From positions 79,562,144 to 79,626,143 of the forward strand of contig NC_092091.1 in the NCBI RefSeq assembly GCF_045679555.1: a stretch of 64,000 nt of DNA, in the 5' to 3' direction. The notes beneath the pieces were generated by a model. It was not told the DNA's origin and did no database searches. It saw nothing but the letters and a program-made list of their open reading frames with translations. Source of the stretch: Salvelinus alpinus. Its lineage: Eukaryota; Chordata; Actinopteri; Salmoniformes; Salmonidae. The position numbers were made by a program, and so were the translations under genes. Positions within the stretch are counted from its first letter, which is position 1; each line of letters begins with the position of its first letter. Below are positions 35,101 through 46,447 of the stretch, in pieces.

Positions 35101-37075
35101 ATTAGAAGTTCGAACTGTTTGGGCATAGACCTGGAAAGTATGACAGAACTTTGCAGGCTATCTCTGCAGTAGATTGCAACTCCTCCCCCTTTGGCAGTTC
35201 TATCTTGACGGAAAGTGTTATAGTTGGGTATGGAAATCTCAGAATTTTTGGTGGCCTTCCTAAGCCAGGATTCGGACACGGCAAGGACATCAGGGTTGGC
35301 AGAGTGTGCTAAAGCGGTGAGTAAGGCAAACTTAGGGAGGAGGCTTCTGATGTTGACATGCATGAGGCCAAGGCTTTTTCGATCACAGAAGTCAACAAAT
35401 GAGGGTGACTGGGGACATGCAGGGCCTGGGTTTACCTCCACATCACCCGAGGAACAGAGGAGTAGTAGGATGAGGGTGCGGCTAAAGGCTATCAAAACTG
35501 GTCGCCTAGAGCGTTGGGGACAAAGAATAAAAGGAGCAGATTTATGGGCGTGGTAGAATAGATTCTGGGCATAATGTGCAGACAGGGGTATGGTGGGGCG
35601 TGGGTACAGCGGAGGCAAGCCCAGGCACTGGGTGATGATAAGAGAGGTTGTATCTCTGGACATGCTGGTCTCAATGGGTGAGGTCACCGCATGTGTGGGG
35701 GGTGGGACCAAGGAGGTATCAGAGGTACGGAGAGTGGAACTACAGGGTCCATTGCAAACCAAAACAATGATAATGATAGCTAGCCTGAACAACAGTATGC
35801 AAGGCATATTGATATTTGAGAGAGACATACAATAAGGCATAAAGTGATTGCAGGTCTTGATTGGGAGAGCTAGCTAAAACAACAGGTAAGATAACAGCAG
35901 CAATAACAGGGTGCTAGTCTAACACAGCAACAACAGGTAAAAATGGCGACGACTAGGCAGAGAGGGTCGGATTAACTACACACAGATCCTGAGTTAAAGC
36001 ACAGAGCCGACAGATAAAACACAAATAAACAGAATGGAGTACCGTGAATTAATGGACAGTCAAGCATGCATCAGCTATGTAGCCAAGTGATCATAGTGTC
36101 CAGGGGGCAGCCGTAGATGGAGCAGGGAGGCCTCCACTAAGCTAGCACGCGGCGTTTAAAGTTAGTAGCCCGGGGGGTGGTCTGCTCAGACGGAGGGGGT
36201 CTGCTCAGACGTGGTCGTGTCGACAGAGAATCCAAGCCAGATGGCGATGGCGAAAGAGAGGTTGTGAATTGTAGAATTGTGTTTGCTAACTGGTGCTAGC
36301 TTCGTGGCAGTGGCGCTAGCTGCGCTAGCTGCAAGCTAGCTGTGAGGATCAGAAGTAGTGGCTCAGGGATTACGGCAGGAATCCGGCGTTGTTGTCGAGA
36401 GACAGTCCGATGCTGGTAAATTGGTGAGTAATATCCAGGCTAATAACAGGGCTGGTGTCTGTGCAGAAGGTAAAAGCTACTAGCAGCGGCAAAAAAAATG
36501 GCTAAATTAGCTTGTAGCTGGTATTGTAGCCCAAGAATTCGCTGGTAGACCTCTTCAGCTAGCCGGCAGATGGGCCTAGCTCGAGGCTAGCTCAAGGCTA
36601 ACTGGTGCTTGCTTCGGGACAGAGGTGTTAGCCAGTAGTAGCCACTCGGTTGCAGCTAGCTAGCTGTGATGATACGGTGTAATTGTCCAGAGCTTGCGTC
36701 AGGAATCCGGTGATGTGGTAGAGAAAAAGCAGTCCTATATGCTCTGGGTTGATATCGCGCTTGCGGACTGGCAGGTATTGGCACGGTATTGAAGCTGGCT
36801 GTGTCCGAGTTGAGGGTGAAGACCGCAGCAGTGGCTAACTGACTACTAGCTAGTAGCTTGTTATCTGGCTAGCTTCTGATTGGGGTTACGGTTCTAAAGT
36901 ATAAAAAAATAGCAGGTCCGTACCACATTGGGTGAGGCGGAATGTAGGAATGTATATTCAGTTCCTAGATGGAAAGTGAAATTAAAATATATACGAAATG
37001 TATACGAAAAATACGAAGACTATTTACACGGGACAGGACAAGACAAAGAAACGTCTGACTGCTACGCCATCTTGG
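32177..37075 (-). mobile_element. Apparently full-length L2/CR1-clade LINE
   Basis: On the minus strand it starts with CCAAGATGGCGTAGCAGTCA near 37075. A 5'UTR of about 1.2 kb follows, then one long open frame (35840 to 32547), a 3'UTR of about 350 bp, and the end GGTTAAATAAAGGTGAAA plus an A/T-rich tail. The 3'UTR is nearly identical to the truncated plus-strand copy at 19008, which implies recent activity of the family. I could not define a clear target duplication. It lies antisense in tmem192 intron 4. Confidence 0.85.
32547..35840 (-). CDS. LINE endonuclease/reverse transcriptase, uninterrupted 1097 codons
   Basis: From the N-terminus there is a hydrophobic leader-like stretch, then an apurinic-type endonuclease domain (MHVNIRSLLPK, AVSESWL, CYRPP, LLGDLNWD, LSDHCLIAC). 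The reverse transcriptase follows (AAAVIPLFKGGD, YRPISILPCLSKVFE, VFIDLAKAFDSVNHH, GVPQGSILGPTLFSVYINDV, LYADDTILY), then a C-terminal domain. The catalytic Asp residues of FIDLAKAFD and YADD are present, as are the endonuclease E, D and SDH residues. No stop or frameshift was seen, so it may be functional. No separate ORF1 is apparent. It belongs to the mobile element, not to the host gene. Confidence 0.9.
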   Translation of the reverse strand: MPYCMSLSNINMPCILLFRLAIIIIVLVCNGPCSSTLRTSDTSLVPPPTHAVTSPIETSMSRDTTSLIITQCLGLPPLYPRPTIPLSAHYAQNLFYHAHKSAPFILCPQRSRRPVLIAFSRTLILLLLCSSGDVEVNPGPACPQSPSFVDFCDRKSLGLMHVNIRSLLPKFALLTALAHSANPDVLAVSESWLRKATKNSEISIPNYNTFRQDRTAKGGGVAIYCRDSLQSSVILSRSMPKQFELLILKINLSRNKSLTVAACYRPPSAPSCALDTICELIAPHLASEFVLLGDLNWDMLNTPAVLQSKLDALNLTQIIKEPTRYNPKSVNMGTLIDIILTNLPSKYTSAVFNQDLSDHCLIACIRHGSAVKRPPLITVKRSLKHFCEQAFLIDLARVPWKDIDLIPSVEDAWSFFKCYFLTILDKHAPFKKCRTKNRYSPWFTPDLTALDQHKNILWRTAIASKSPRDMQLFREVRNQYTQSVRKAKASFFKQKFASCSSNSKKFWDTVKSMENKSTSSQLPTALRLGNTVTTDKSVIIEDFNKHFSMAGHAFLLVTPTLANSPAPPAATRPSLPSFSFTQIQIADVLKELENLDPYKSAGLDNLDPLFLKLSAAIVAPPITSLFNLSFVSSEIPKDWKAAAVIPLFKGGDTLDPNCYRPISILPCLSKVFESQVNKQITDHLESHRTFSAVQSSFRAGHGCTSATLKVLNDIITAIDKRHYCAAVFIDLAKAFDSVNHHILIGRLSSLGFSNDCLASFTNYFADRVQCVKSEGMLSGPLAVSMGVPQGSILGPTLFSVYINDVALAAGDSLIHLYADDTILYTSGPSLDTVLSNLQTSFNAIQHSFRGLQLLLNASKTKCMLFNRSLPAPARPTSITTLDGSDLEYVDIYKYLGVWLDCKLSFQTHIKHLQSKIKSRIGFLFRNKASFTHAAKLTLVKLTILPILDFGDVIYKIASNTLLSKLDAVYHSAIRFVTKAPYTTHHCDLYALVGWPSLHVRRQTHWLQVIYKAMLGKVPPYLSSLVTMATPTRNTRSSRCISLIIPKAKTSFGRLSFQFSAACDWNELQKSLKLETFISLNNFKNLLSEQLTDRCSCT

Positions 37076-37575
37076 ATTATGTGTTAGCAAGGCTATGCTC
37101 ACTGAGTCTGTACATAGTCAAAGCTTTCCTTAAGTTTGGGTCAGTCACAGTGGTCAGGTATTCTGCCACTGTGTACTCTCTGTTTAGGGCCAAATAGCAT
37201 TCTAGTTCGCTCAGTTTTTTGACACATTGGAAATAATTTATATTTTAGTTTTCTCATGATTTCGTTGGGTCTAATTGTGTTGCTGTCCTGTCTCACCCCA
37301 CGGCCCTGTGGAAAGAAATGTGTATGTTTCTTGCCAATTTTAACTGCACATTTGTTGTTTGTGTACATGGATTTTATAATGTCGTATGTTTTTCCCCTAA
37401 CACCACTTTCCATCAATTTGTATAGCAGACCTTCATGCCAAATTGAGTCAAAAGCTTGAAGACTTTGCCTTTTTTGGGGTTTGTTTGTCATTTAGGAAGT
37501 GCAGGGTGAATACGTGGTTTGTTGTAAGGTCATTTGCTAAAAAGCCAATTTGACATTTGCTCTTCAACTCTCTCT
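37076..37575 (-). pseudogene. Older LINE, polymerase fragment with internal deletion
   Basis: Minus-strand translation gives AFDSIWHEGLLYKLMESGVR and KTYDIIKSMYTNNKCAVKIG, then the FFPQGRGVRQ turn: reverse-transcriptase motifs A and B of an L1/Tx1-type LINE. Directly after GVRQDS the sequence jumps to an unrelated C-terminal part (TIRPNEIMRKLKYK), so most of the polymerase C-terminus is deleted. It joins the 31709-32176 piece across the inserted younger LINE. Confidence 0.75.
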
Positions 37576-37582
37576 TTCTTTG

Positions 37583-40500
37583 GTAGATCATGGCTCTACA
37601 ACACCTTAGTTGGTAGATCGTGGTTCTACAACACCTTAGTTGGTAGATCATCAACACCTTAGTTGGTAGATCATGGCTCTACAACACCTTAGTTGGTAGA
37701 TCGTGGCTCTACAACACCTTAGTTGGTAGATCGTGGCTCTACAGCACCTTAGTTGGTAGATCAATACCTTAGTTGGTAGATCAACACCTTAGTTGGTAGA
37801 TCATGGCTCTACAACACCTTAGTTGGTAGATCGTGGTTCTACAACACCTTAGTTGGTAGATCATGGCTCTACAACACCTTAGTTGGTAGATCGTGGCTCT
37901 ACAACACCTTAGTTGGTAGATCATGGCTCTACAACACCTTAGTTGGTAGATTGTGGCTCTACAACACCTTAGTTGGTAGATCATGGCTCTACAACACCTT
38001 AGTTGGTAGATCGTGGCTCTACAACACCTTAGTTGGTAGATCGTGGCTCTACAACACCTTAGTTGGTAGATCGTGGCTCTACAACACCTTAGTTGGTAGA
38101 TCGTGGCTCTACAACACCTTAGTTGGTAGATCATGGTTCTACAACACCTTAGTTGGTAGATCGTGGCTCTACAACACCTTAGTTGGTAGATCAACACCTT
38201 AGTTGGTAGATCGTGGCTCTACAACACCTTAGTTGGTAGATCATGGCTCTACAACACCTTAGTTGGTAGATCTTGGCTCTACAACACCTTAGTTGGTAGA
38301 TCATGGCTCTACAACACCTTAGTTGGTAGATCATGGTTCTACAACACGTTAGTTGGTAGATCGTGGTTCTACAACACCTTAGTTGGTAGATCGTGGCTCT
38401 ACAACACCTTAGTTGGTAGATCGTGGCTCTACAACACCTTAGTTGGTAGATCGTGGCTCTACAACACCTTAGTTGGTAGATCGTGGTTCTACAACACCTT
38501 AGTTGGTAGATCGTGGTTCTACAACACCTTAGTTGGTAGATCGTGGCTCTACAACACCTTAGTTGGTAGATCAACACCTTAGTTGGTAGATCGTGGCTCT
38601 ACAACACCTTAGTTGGTAGATCATGGCTCTACAACACCTTAGTTGGTAGATCGTGGCTCTACAACACCTTAGTTGGTAGATCGTGGTTCTACAACACCTT
38701 AGTTGGTAGATCGTGGCTCTACAACACCTTAGTTGGTAGATTGTGGCTCTACAACACCTTAGTTGGTAGATCATGGCTCTACAACACCTTAGTTGGTAGA
38801 TCATGGCTCTACAACACCTTAGTTGGTAGCTCGTGGTTCTACAACACCTTAGTTGGTAGATTGTGGCTCTACAACACCTTAGTTGGTAGATCATGGCTCT
38901 ACAACACCTTAGTTGGTAGCTCGTGGTTCTACAACACCTTAGTTGGTAGATCGTGGCTCTACAACACCTTAGTTGGTAGATCGTGGCTCTACAGCACCTT
39001 AGTTGGTAGATCAATACCTTAGTTGGTAGATCAACACCTTAGTTGGTAGATCATGGCTCTACAACACCTTAGTTGGTAGATCGTGGTTCTACAACACCTT
39101 AGTTGGTAGATTGTGGCTCTACAACACCTTAGTTGGTAGATTGTGGCTCTACAACACCTTAGTTGGTAGATCGTGGCTCTACAACACCTTAGTTGGTAGA
39201 TCGTGGCTCTACAACACCTTAGTTGGTAGATCGTGGCTCTACAACACCTTAGTTGGTAGATCGTGGCTCTACAACACCTTAGTTGGTAGATCGTGGCTCT
39301 ACAACACCTTAGTTGGTAGATCGTGGCTCTACAACACCTTAGTTGGTAGATCGTGGCTCTACAACACCTTAGTTGGTAGATCATGGCTCTACAACACCTT
39401 AGTTGGTAGATCATGGTTCTACAACACCTTAGTTGGTAGATCGTGGCTCTACAACACCTTAGTTGGTAGATCGTGGCTCTACAACACCTTAGTTGGTAGA
39501 TCAACACCTTAGTTGGTAGATCGTGGCTCTACAACACCTTAGTTGGTAGATCGTGGCTCTACAACACCTTAGTTGGTAGATCATGGTTCTACAACACCTT
39601 AGTTGGTAGATCGTGGTTCTACAACACCTTAGTTGGTAGATCGTGGCTCTACAACACCTTAGTTGGTAGATCGTGGCTCTACAACACCTTAGTTGGTAGA
39701 TCGTGGCTCTACAACACCTTAGTTGGTAGATCGTGGCTCTACAACACCTTAGTTGGTAGATCGTGGTTCTACAACACCTTAGTTGGTAGATCGTGGCTCT
39801 ACAACACCTTAGTTGGTAGATCGTGGTTCTACAACACCTTAGTTGGTAGATCGTGGTTCTACAACACCTTAGTTGGTAGATCGTGGCTCTACAACACCTT
39901 AGTTGGTAGATCGTGGCTCTACAACACCTTAGTTGGTAGATCGTGGCTCTACAACACCTTAGTTGGTAGATCGTGGTTCTACAACACCTTAGTTGGTAGA
40001 TCGTGGTTCTACAACACCTTAGTTGGTAGATCGTGGTTCTACAACACCTTAGTTGGTAGATCGTGGTTCTACAACACCTTAGTTGGTAGATCGTGGTTCT
40101 ACAACACCTTAGTTGGTAGATCGTGGTTCTACAACACCTTAGTTGGTAGATCGTGGTTCTACAACACCTTAGTTGGTAGATCGTGGCTCTACAACACCTT
40201 AGTTGGTAGATCGTGGCTCTACAACACCTTAGTTGGTAGATCGTGGTTCTACAACACCTTAGTTGGTAGATCGTGGCTCTACAACACCTTAGTTGGTAGA
40301 TAATGGTTCTACAACACCTTAGTTGGTAGATCGTGGCTCTACAACACCTTAGTTGGTAGATCGTGGCTCTACAACACCTTAGTTGGTAGATCGTGGCTCT
40401 ACAACACCTTAGTTGGTAGATCGTGGCTCTACAACACCTTAGTTGGTAGATCGTGGCTCTACAACACCTTAGTTGGTAGATCGTGGCTCTACAACACCTT

Positions 40501-42297
40501 AGTTGGTAGATCGTGGCTCTACAACACCTTAGTTGGTAGATCGTGGTTCTACAACACCTTAGTTGGTAGATCGTGGTTCTACAACACCTTAGTTGGTAGA
40601 TCGTGGTTCTACAACACCTTAGTTGGTAGATCGTGGTTCTACAACACCTTAGTTGGTAGATCGTGGTTCTACAACACCTTAGTTGGTAGATCGTGGTTCT
40701 ACAACACCTTAGTTGGTAGATCGTGGTTCTACAACACCTTAGTTGGTAGATCGTGGTTCTACAACACCTTAGTTGGTAGATCGTGGTTCTACAACACCTT
40801 AGTTGGTAGATCGTGGCTCTACAACACCTTAGTTGGTAGATCGTGGCTCTACAACACCTTAGTTGGTAGATCGTGGCTCTACAACACCTTAGTTGGTAGA
40901 TCGTGGCTCTACAACACCTTAGTTGGTAGATCGTGGTTCTACAACACCTTAGTTGGTAGATCGTGGCTCTACAACACCTTAGTTGGTAGATCGTGGTTCT
41001 ACAACACCTTAGTTGGTAGATCGTGGTTCTACAACACCTTAGTTGGTAGATCGTGGCTCTACAACACCTTAGTTGGTAGATCGTGGCTCTACAACACCTT
41101 AGTTGGTAGATCGTGGCTCTACAACACCTTAGTTGGTAGATCGTGGCTCTACAACACCTTAGTTGGTAGATCGTGGCTCTACAACACCTTAGTTGGTAGA
41201 TCGTGGTTCTACAACACCTTAGTTGGTAGATCGTGGTTCTACAACACCTTAGTTGGTAGATCGTGGCTCTACAACACCTTAGTTGGTAGATCGTGGCTCT
41301 ACAACACCTTAGTTGGTAGATCGTGGCTCTACAACACCTTAGTTGGTAGATCGTGGCTCTACAACACCTTAGTTGGTAGATCGTGGCTCTACAACACCTT
41401 AGTTGGTAGATCGTGGCTCTACAACACCTTAGTTGGTAGATCGTGGCTCTACAACACCTTAGTTGGTAGATCGTGGCTCTACAACACCTTAGTTGGTAGA
41501 TCGTGGCTCTACAACACCTTAGTTGGTAGATCGTGGTTCTACAACACCTTAGTTGGTAGATCGTGGTTCTACAACACCTTAGTTGGTAGATCGTGGTTCT
41601 ACAACACCTTAGTTGGTAGATCGTGGTTCTACAACACCTTAGTTGGTAGATCGTGGTTCTACAACACCTTAGTTGGTAGATCGTGGTTCTACAACACCTT
41701 AGTTGGTAGATCGTGGCTCTACAACACCTTAGTTGGTAGATCGTGGCTCTACAACACCTTAGTTGGTAGATCGTGGCTCTACAACACCTTAGTTGGTAGA
41801 TCGTGGCTCTACAACACCTTAGTTGGTAGATCGTGGCTCTACAACACCTTAGTTGGTAGATCGTGGCTCTACAACACCTTAGTTGGTAGATCGTGGCTCT
41901 ACAACACCTTAGTTGGTAGATCGTGGCTCTACAACACCTTAGTTGGTAGATCGTGGCTCTACAACACCTTAGTTGGTAGATCGTGGCTCTACAACACCTT
42001 AGTTGGTAGATCGTGGCTCTACAACACCTTAGTTGGTAGATCGTGGTTCTACAACACCTTAGTTGGTAGATCGTGGTTCTACAACACCTTAGTTGGTAGA
42101 TGATGGCTCTACAACACCTTAGTTGGTAGATCGTGGTTCTACAACACCTTAGTTGGTAGATCGTGGCTCTACAACACCTTAGTTGGTAGATCGTGGCTCT
42201 ACAACACCTTAGTTGGTAGATCGTGGCTCTACAACACCTTAGTTGGTAGATCATGGCTCTACAACACCTTAGTTGGTAGATCGTGGTTCTACAGCAC
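37583..42297. repeat. 30-bp minisatellite, tmem192 intron 4 (about 157 units)
   Basis: The unit is TGGCTCTACAACACCTTAGT plus TGGTAGATCG. Two main variable sites exist (TGGC/TTCT and ATCG/ATCATGG). Shortened units (GATCAACACC) occur near 37650, 37780, 38190, 38570, 39020 and 39500, and their spacing of about 380-470 bp marks a higher-order repeat on the left. From 39510 on, no short units occur and like variants cluster in runs. Ten codons per unit keep frames open on both strands (minus IYQLRCCRAT). I see no evidence of a gene. Confidence 0.97.
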
Positions 42298-42566
42298 GTT
42301 CAGTGTAACAGGGTCTAGGTCTGCTGATTCAGTACCACTACGTCTTTGCTCCCCTGTATATCTGACACCTTCCACTGCAGATGGGAAAGGCCGACATTGG
42401 TGTATGCAGTGCATGGAGGGAGAGGAGGGAGAGAGGAAGCGGAGGGAGAGGAGGGAGAGAGGGAGCTACTGTAGATAAGAGATCTCTTTCACACTGAGAT
42501 GGGCTTTATCCTGCCCACAGGCTACACACACTGATCCCAGGTCAGATTAGGGGCGTGAGGCTATAC
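42298..42566. other. Unique intron sequence
   Basis: This is about 270 bp of non-repetitive sequence except for a short GGGAGAGGAGGGAGA stretch near 42417-42465. No conserved exon or element is recognised. Confidence 0.6.
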
Positions 42567-44585
42567 AAATCAAAATGTATTTGTCACATGCGCCGAATAC
42601 AACAGGTGTAGTAGACCTCACAGTGAAATGCTGAATACAACAGGTGTAGTAGACCTTACAGTGAAATGCTGAATACAACAGGTGTAGTAGACCTCACAGT
42701 GAAATGCTGAATACAACAGGTGTAGTAGACCTTACAGTGAAATGCTGAATACAACAGGTGTAGTAGACCTTACAGTGAAATGCTGAATACAACAGGTGTA
42801 GTAGACCTCACAGTGAAATGCTGAATACAACAGGTGTAGTAGACCTCACAGTGAAATGCTGAATACAACAGGTGTAGGTAGACCTCACAGTGAAATGCTG
42901 AATACAACAGGTGTAGGTAGACCTCACAGTGAAATGCTGAATACAACAGGTGTGGTAGACCTCACAGTGAAATGCTGAATACAACAGGTGTAGTAGACCT
43001 TACAGTGAAATGCTGAATACAACAGGTGTAGTAGACCTTACAGTGAAATGCTGAATACAACAGGTGTAGTAGACCTTACAGTGAAATGCTGAATACAACA
43101 GGTGTAGTAGACCTTACAGTGAAATGCTGAATACAACAGGTGTAGTAGACCTCACAGTGAAATGCTGAATACAACAGGTGTGGTAGACCTCACAGTGAAA
43201 TGCTGAATACAACAGGTGTAGTAGACCTCACAGTGAAATGCTGAATACAACAGGTGTGGTAGACCTCACAGTGAAATGCTGAATACAACAGGTGTGGTAG
43301 ACTTCACAGTGAAATGCTGAATACAACAGGTGTAGTAGACCTCACAGTGAAATGCTGAATACAACAGGTGTGGTAGACCTCACAGTGAAATGCTGAATAC
43401 AACAGGTGTGGTAGACCTCACAGTGAAATGCTGAATACAACAGGTGTAGTAGACCTCACAGTGAAATGCTGAATACAACAGGTGTAGTAGACCTTACAGT
43501 GAAATGCTGAATACAACAGGTGTGGTAGACCTCACAGTGAAATGCTGAATACAACAGGTGTAGTAGACCTTACAGTGAAATGCTGAATACAACAGGTGTA
43601 GTAGACCTCACAGTGAAATGCTGAATACAACAGGTGTAGTAGACCTCACAGTGAAATGCTGAATACAACAGGTGTAGTAGACCTCACAGTGAAATGCTGA
43701 ATACAACAGGTGTAGTAGACCTTACAGTGAAATGCTGAATACAACAGGTGTAGTAGACCTTACAGTGAAATGCTGAATACAACAGGTGTAGTAGACCTTA
43801 CAGTGAAATGCTGAATACAACAGGTGTAGTAGACCTCACAGTGAAATGCTGAATACAACAGGTGTGGTAGACCTCACAGTGAAATGCTGAATACAACAGG
43901 TGTGGTAGACTTCACAGTGAAATGCTGAATACAACAGGTGTAGTAGACCTCACAGTGAAATGCTGAATACAACAGGTGTGGTAGACCTCACAGTGAAATG
44001 CTGAATACAACAGGTGTGGTAGACCTCACAGTGAAATGCTGAATACAACAGGTGTAGTAGACCTCACAGTGAAATGCTGAATACAACAGGTGTAGTAGAC
44101 CTCACAGTGAAATGCTGAATACAACAGGTGTGGTAGACCTCACAGTGAAATGCTGAATACAACAGGTGTAGTAGACCTTACAGTGAAATGCTGAATACAA
44201 CAGGTGTAGTAGACCTCACAGTGAAATGCTGAATACAACAGGTGTAGTAGACCTCACAGTGAAATGCTGAATACAACAGGTGTAGTAGACCTCACAGTGA
44301 AATGCTGAATACAACAGGTGTAGTAGACCTTACAGTGAAATGCTGAATACAACAGGTGTAGTAGATAGTCTGGGTAGCCATTTGATTAGATGTTCAGGAG
44401 TCTTATGGCTTGGGGGGGTAGAAGCTGTTTAGAAGCCTCTTGGACCTAGACTTGGCGCTCCGGTACCGCTTGCCGTGCGGTAGCAGAGAGAACAGTCTAT
44501 GACTAGGGTGGCTGGAGTCTTAGACCATTTTTAGGGCCTCCCTCTGACACCGCCTGGTATAGAGGTTCTGGATGGCCTGACATGA
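42567..44585 (-). mobile_element. CR1/Rex1-like LINE 3' end with an expanded internal repeat
   Basis: Read on the minus strand, the LINE coding end (CAGAGGGAGGCCCTAAAAAT, then AGCGGTACCGGAGCGCCAAG) and 3'UTR run from about 44585. Its terminus (GCGCATGTGACAAATACATT) is at 42567. Between them, a short stretch of the 3'UTR has expanded to a 38-bp array of about 46 copies (42595-44365). Confidence 0.85.
42595..44365. repeat. 38-bp minisatellite derived from a LINE 3'UTR
   Basis: The unit is GAATACAACAGGTGTAGTAG plus ACCTCACAGTGAAATGCT. Variants are ACCTTACAG, GTGTGGTAG and GTAGGTAG. The same sequence occurs once in related LINE copies here (for example reversed near 19775-19815). A stretch of several hundred bp on the left appears again on the right with the same order of variants. 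Confidence 0.95.
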
Positions 44586-44679
44586 CCTCTTCAAGGAGCT
44601 TTCTGTTTTGATTGGGTTATTTTGACCTTTAGGCCGTTCTACAGACATTCTTTTTTCATCTCAGCATCCCTGAGGGTGT

Positions 44680-45660
44680 TCTCTGCTGCTGGCCTGCTCT
44701 CCTGTGAGTGAGGAGAGGGTATTCTCTGCTGCTGGCCTGCTCTCCTGTGAGCGAGGAGAGGGTATTCTCTGCTGCTGGCCTGCTCTCCTGTGAGCGAGGA
44801 GAGGGTATTCTCTGCTGCTGGCCTGCTCTCCTGTGAGTGAGGAGAGGGTATTCTCTGCTGCTGGCCTGCTCTCTCCTGTGAGCGAGGAGAGGGTATTCTC
44901 TGCTGCTGGCCTGCTCTCCTGTGAGTGAGGAGAGGGTATTCTCTGCTGCTGGCCTGCTCTCCTGTGAGTGAGGAGAGGGTATTCTCTGCTGCTGGCCTGC
45001 TCTCTCCTGTGAGCGAGGAGAGGGTATTCTCTGCTGCTGGCCTGCTCTCCTGTGAGCGAGGAGAGGGTATTCTCTGCTGCTGGCCTGCTCTCCTGTGAGC
45101 GAGGAGAGGGTATTCTCTGCTGCTGGCCTGCTCTCCTGTGAGGGAGGAGAGGGTGTTCTCTGCTGCTGGCCTAGTCTCCTGTGAGGGAGGAGAGGGTATT
45201 CTCTGCTGCTGGCCTGCTCTCCTGTGAGCGAGGAGAGGGTATTCTCTGCTGCTGGCCTGCTCTCCTGTGAGCGAGGAGAGGGTATTCTCTGCTGCTGGCC
45301 TGCTCTCCTGTGAGCGAGGAGAGGGTATTCTCTGCTGCTGGCCTGCTCTCCTGAGAGCGAGGAGAGGGTATTCTCTGCCGGCCTGCTCTCCTGTGAGGGA
45401 GGAGAGGGTATTCTCTGCTGCTGGCCTGCTCTCCTGTGAGCGAGGAGAGGGTATTCTCTGCTGCTGGCCTGCTCTCCTGTGAGCGAGGAGAGGGTATTCT
45501 CTGCTGCTGGCCTGCTCTCCTGTGAGCGAGGAGAGGGTATTCTCTGCTGCTGGCCTGCTCTCCTGTGAGCGAGGAGAGGGTATTCTCTGCTGCTGGCCTG
45601 CTCTCCTGTGAGCGAGGAGAGGGTATTCTCTGCTGCTGGCCTGCTCTCCTGTGAGCGAGG
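44680..45660. repeat. 43-bp minisatellite with an internal hairpin
   Basis: The unit is TATTCTCTGCTGCTGGCCTG plus CTCTCCTGTGAGCGAGGAGAGGG, about 22 copies. CTCTCCT and AGGAGAG are perfect 7-bp inverted arms around GTGAGCG. A two-base TC insertion gives occasional 45-bp units, and one unit near 45370 has an internal deletion. Confidence 0.95.
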
Positions 45661-45795
45661 AGCGTTCTTTATCAGAGCGGTTTAAAGGACGTGGAGCACC
45701 GGAGCGGCTCCATGAGCAGGATTACCGACCTTTGAACTCTGCTCACATACTCTGGTTCAGACCTACCAAGCTCATACACACACCGGTGACCAGTA

Positions 45796-46190
<395 letters not shown>

Positions 46191-46204
46191 CTTATAGAAC
46201 ACCC

Positions 46205-46395
46205 TTCAAGGCAGTTAGCATTTAGCATGGCTAGCATCATACCATTGACCGGCACTGTAAAACCACTGTTAGCATTAACATGGTTAGCATCATGCCATTG
46301 ATCTGCGCTGTAAAACCACCTTTAGCATTAGCGCATGGCTAGCATCATACCATTGACCGGCACTGTAAAACCACTGTTAGCATTAGCATGGGAAG
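46205..46395. repeat. Three copies of a TTAGCATGG-type repeat
   Basis: TAGCATGGCTAGCATCATAC, then CATTGACCGGCACTGTAAAA and CCAC(T/C)(G/T)TTAGCATTA, recurs about every 60-66 bp. No coding content was seen. Confidence 0.85.
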
Positions 46396-46447
46396 CAGCA
46401 GAAAAGTCATTTTTTCTAAAAGCTGCTTTAATAACCAGAACTGATAG

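Noticed and set aside
39501..42254. 917-codon minus-strand open frame of IYQLRCCRAT repeats
   Set aside because: The 30-bp unit has no stop in this frame, so openness is automatic. The cysteine-rich decapeptide has no start context or flanking domain.
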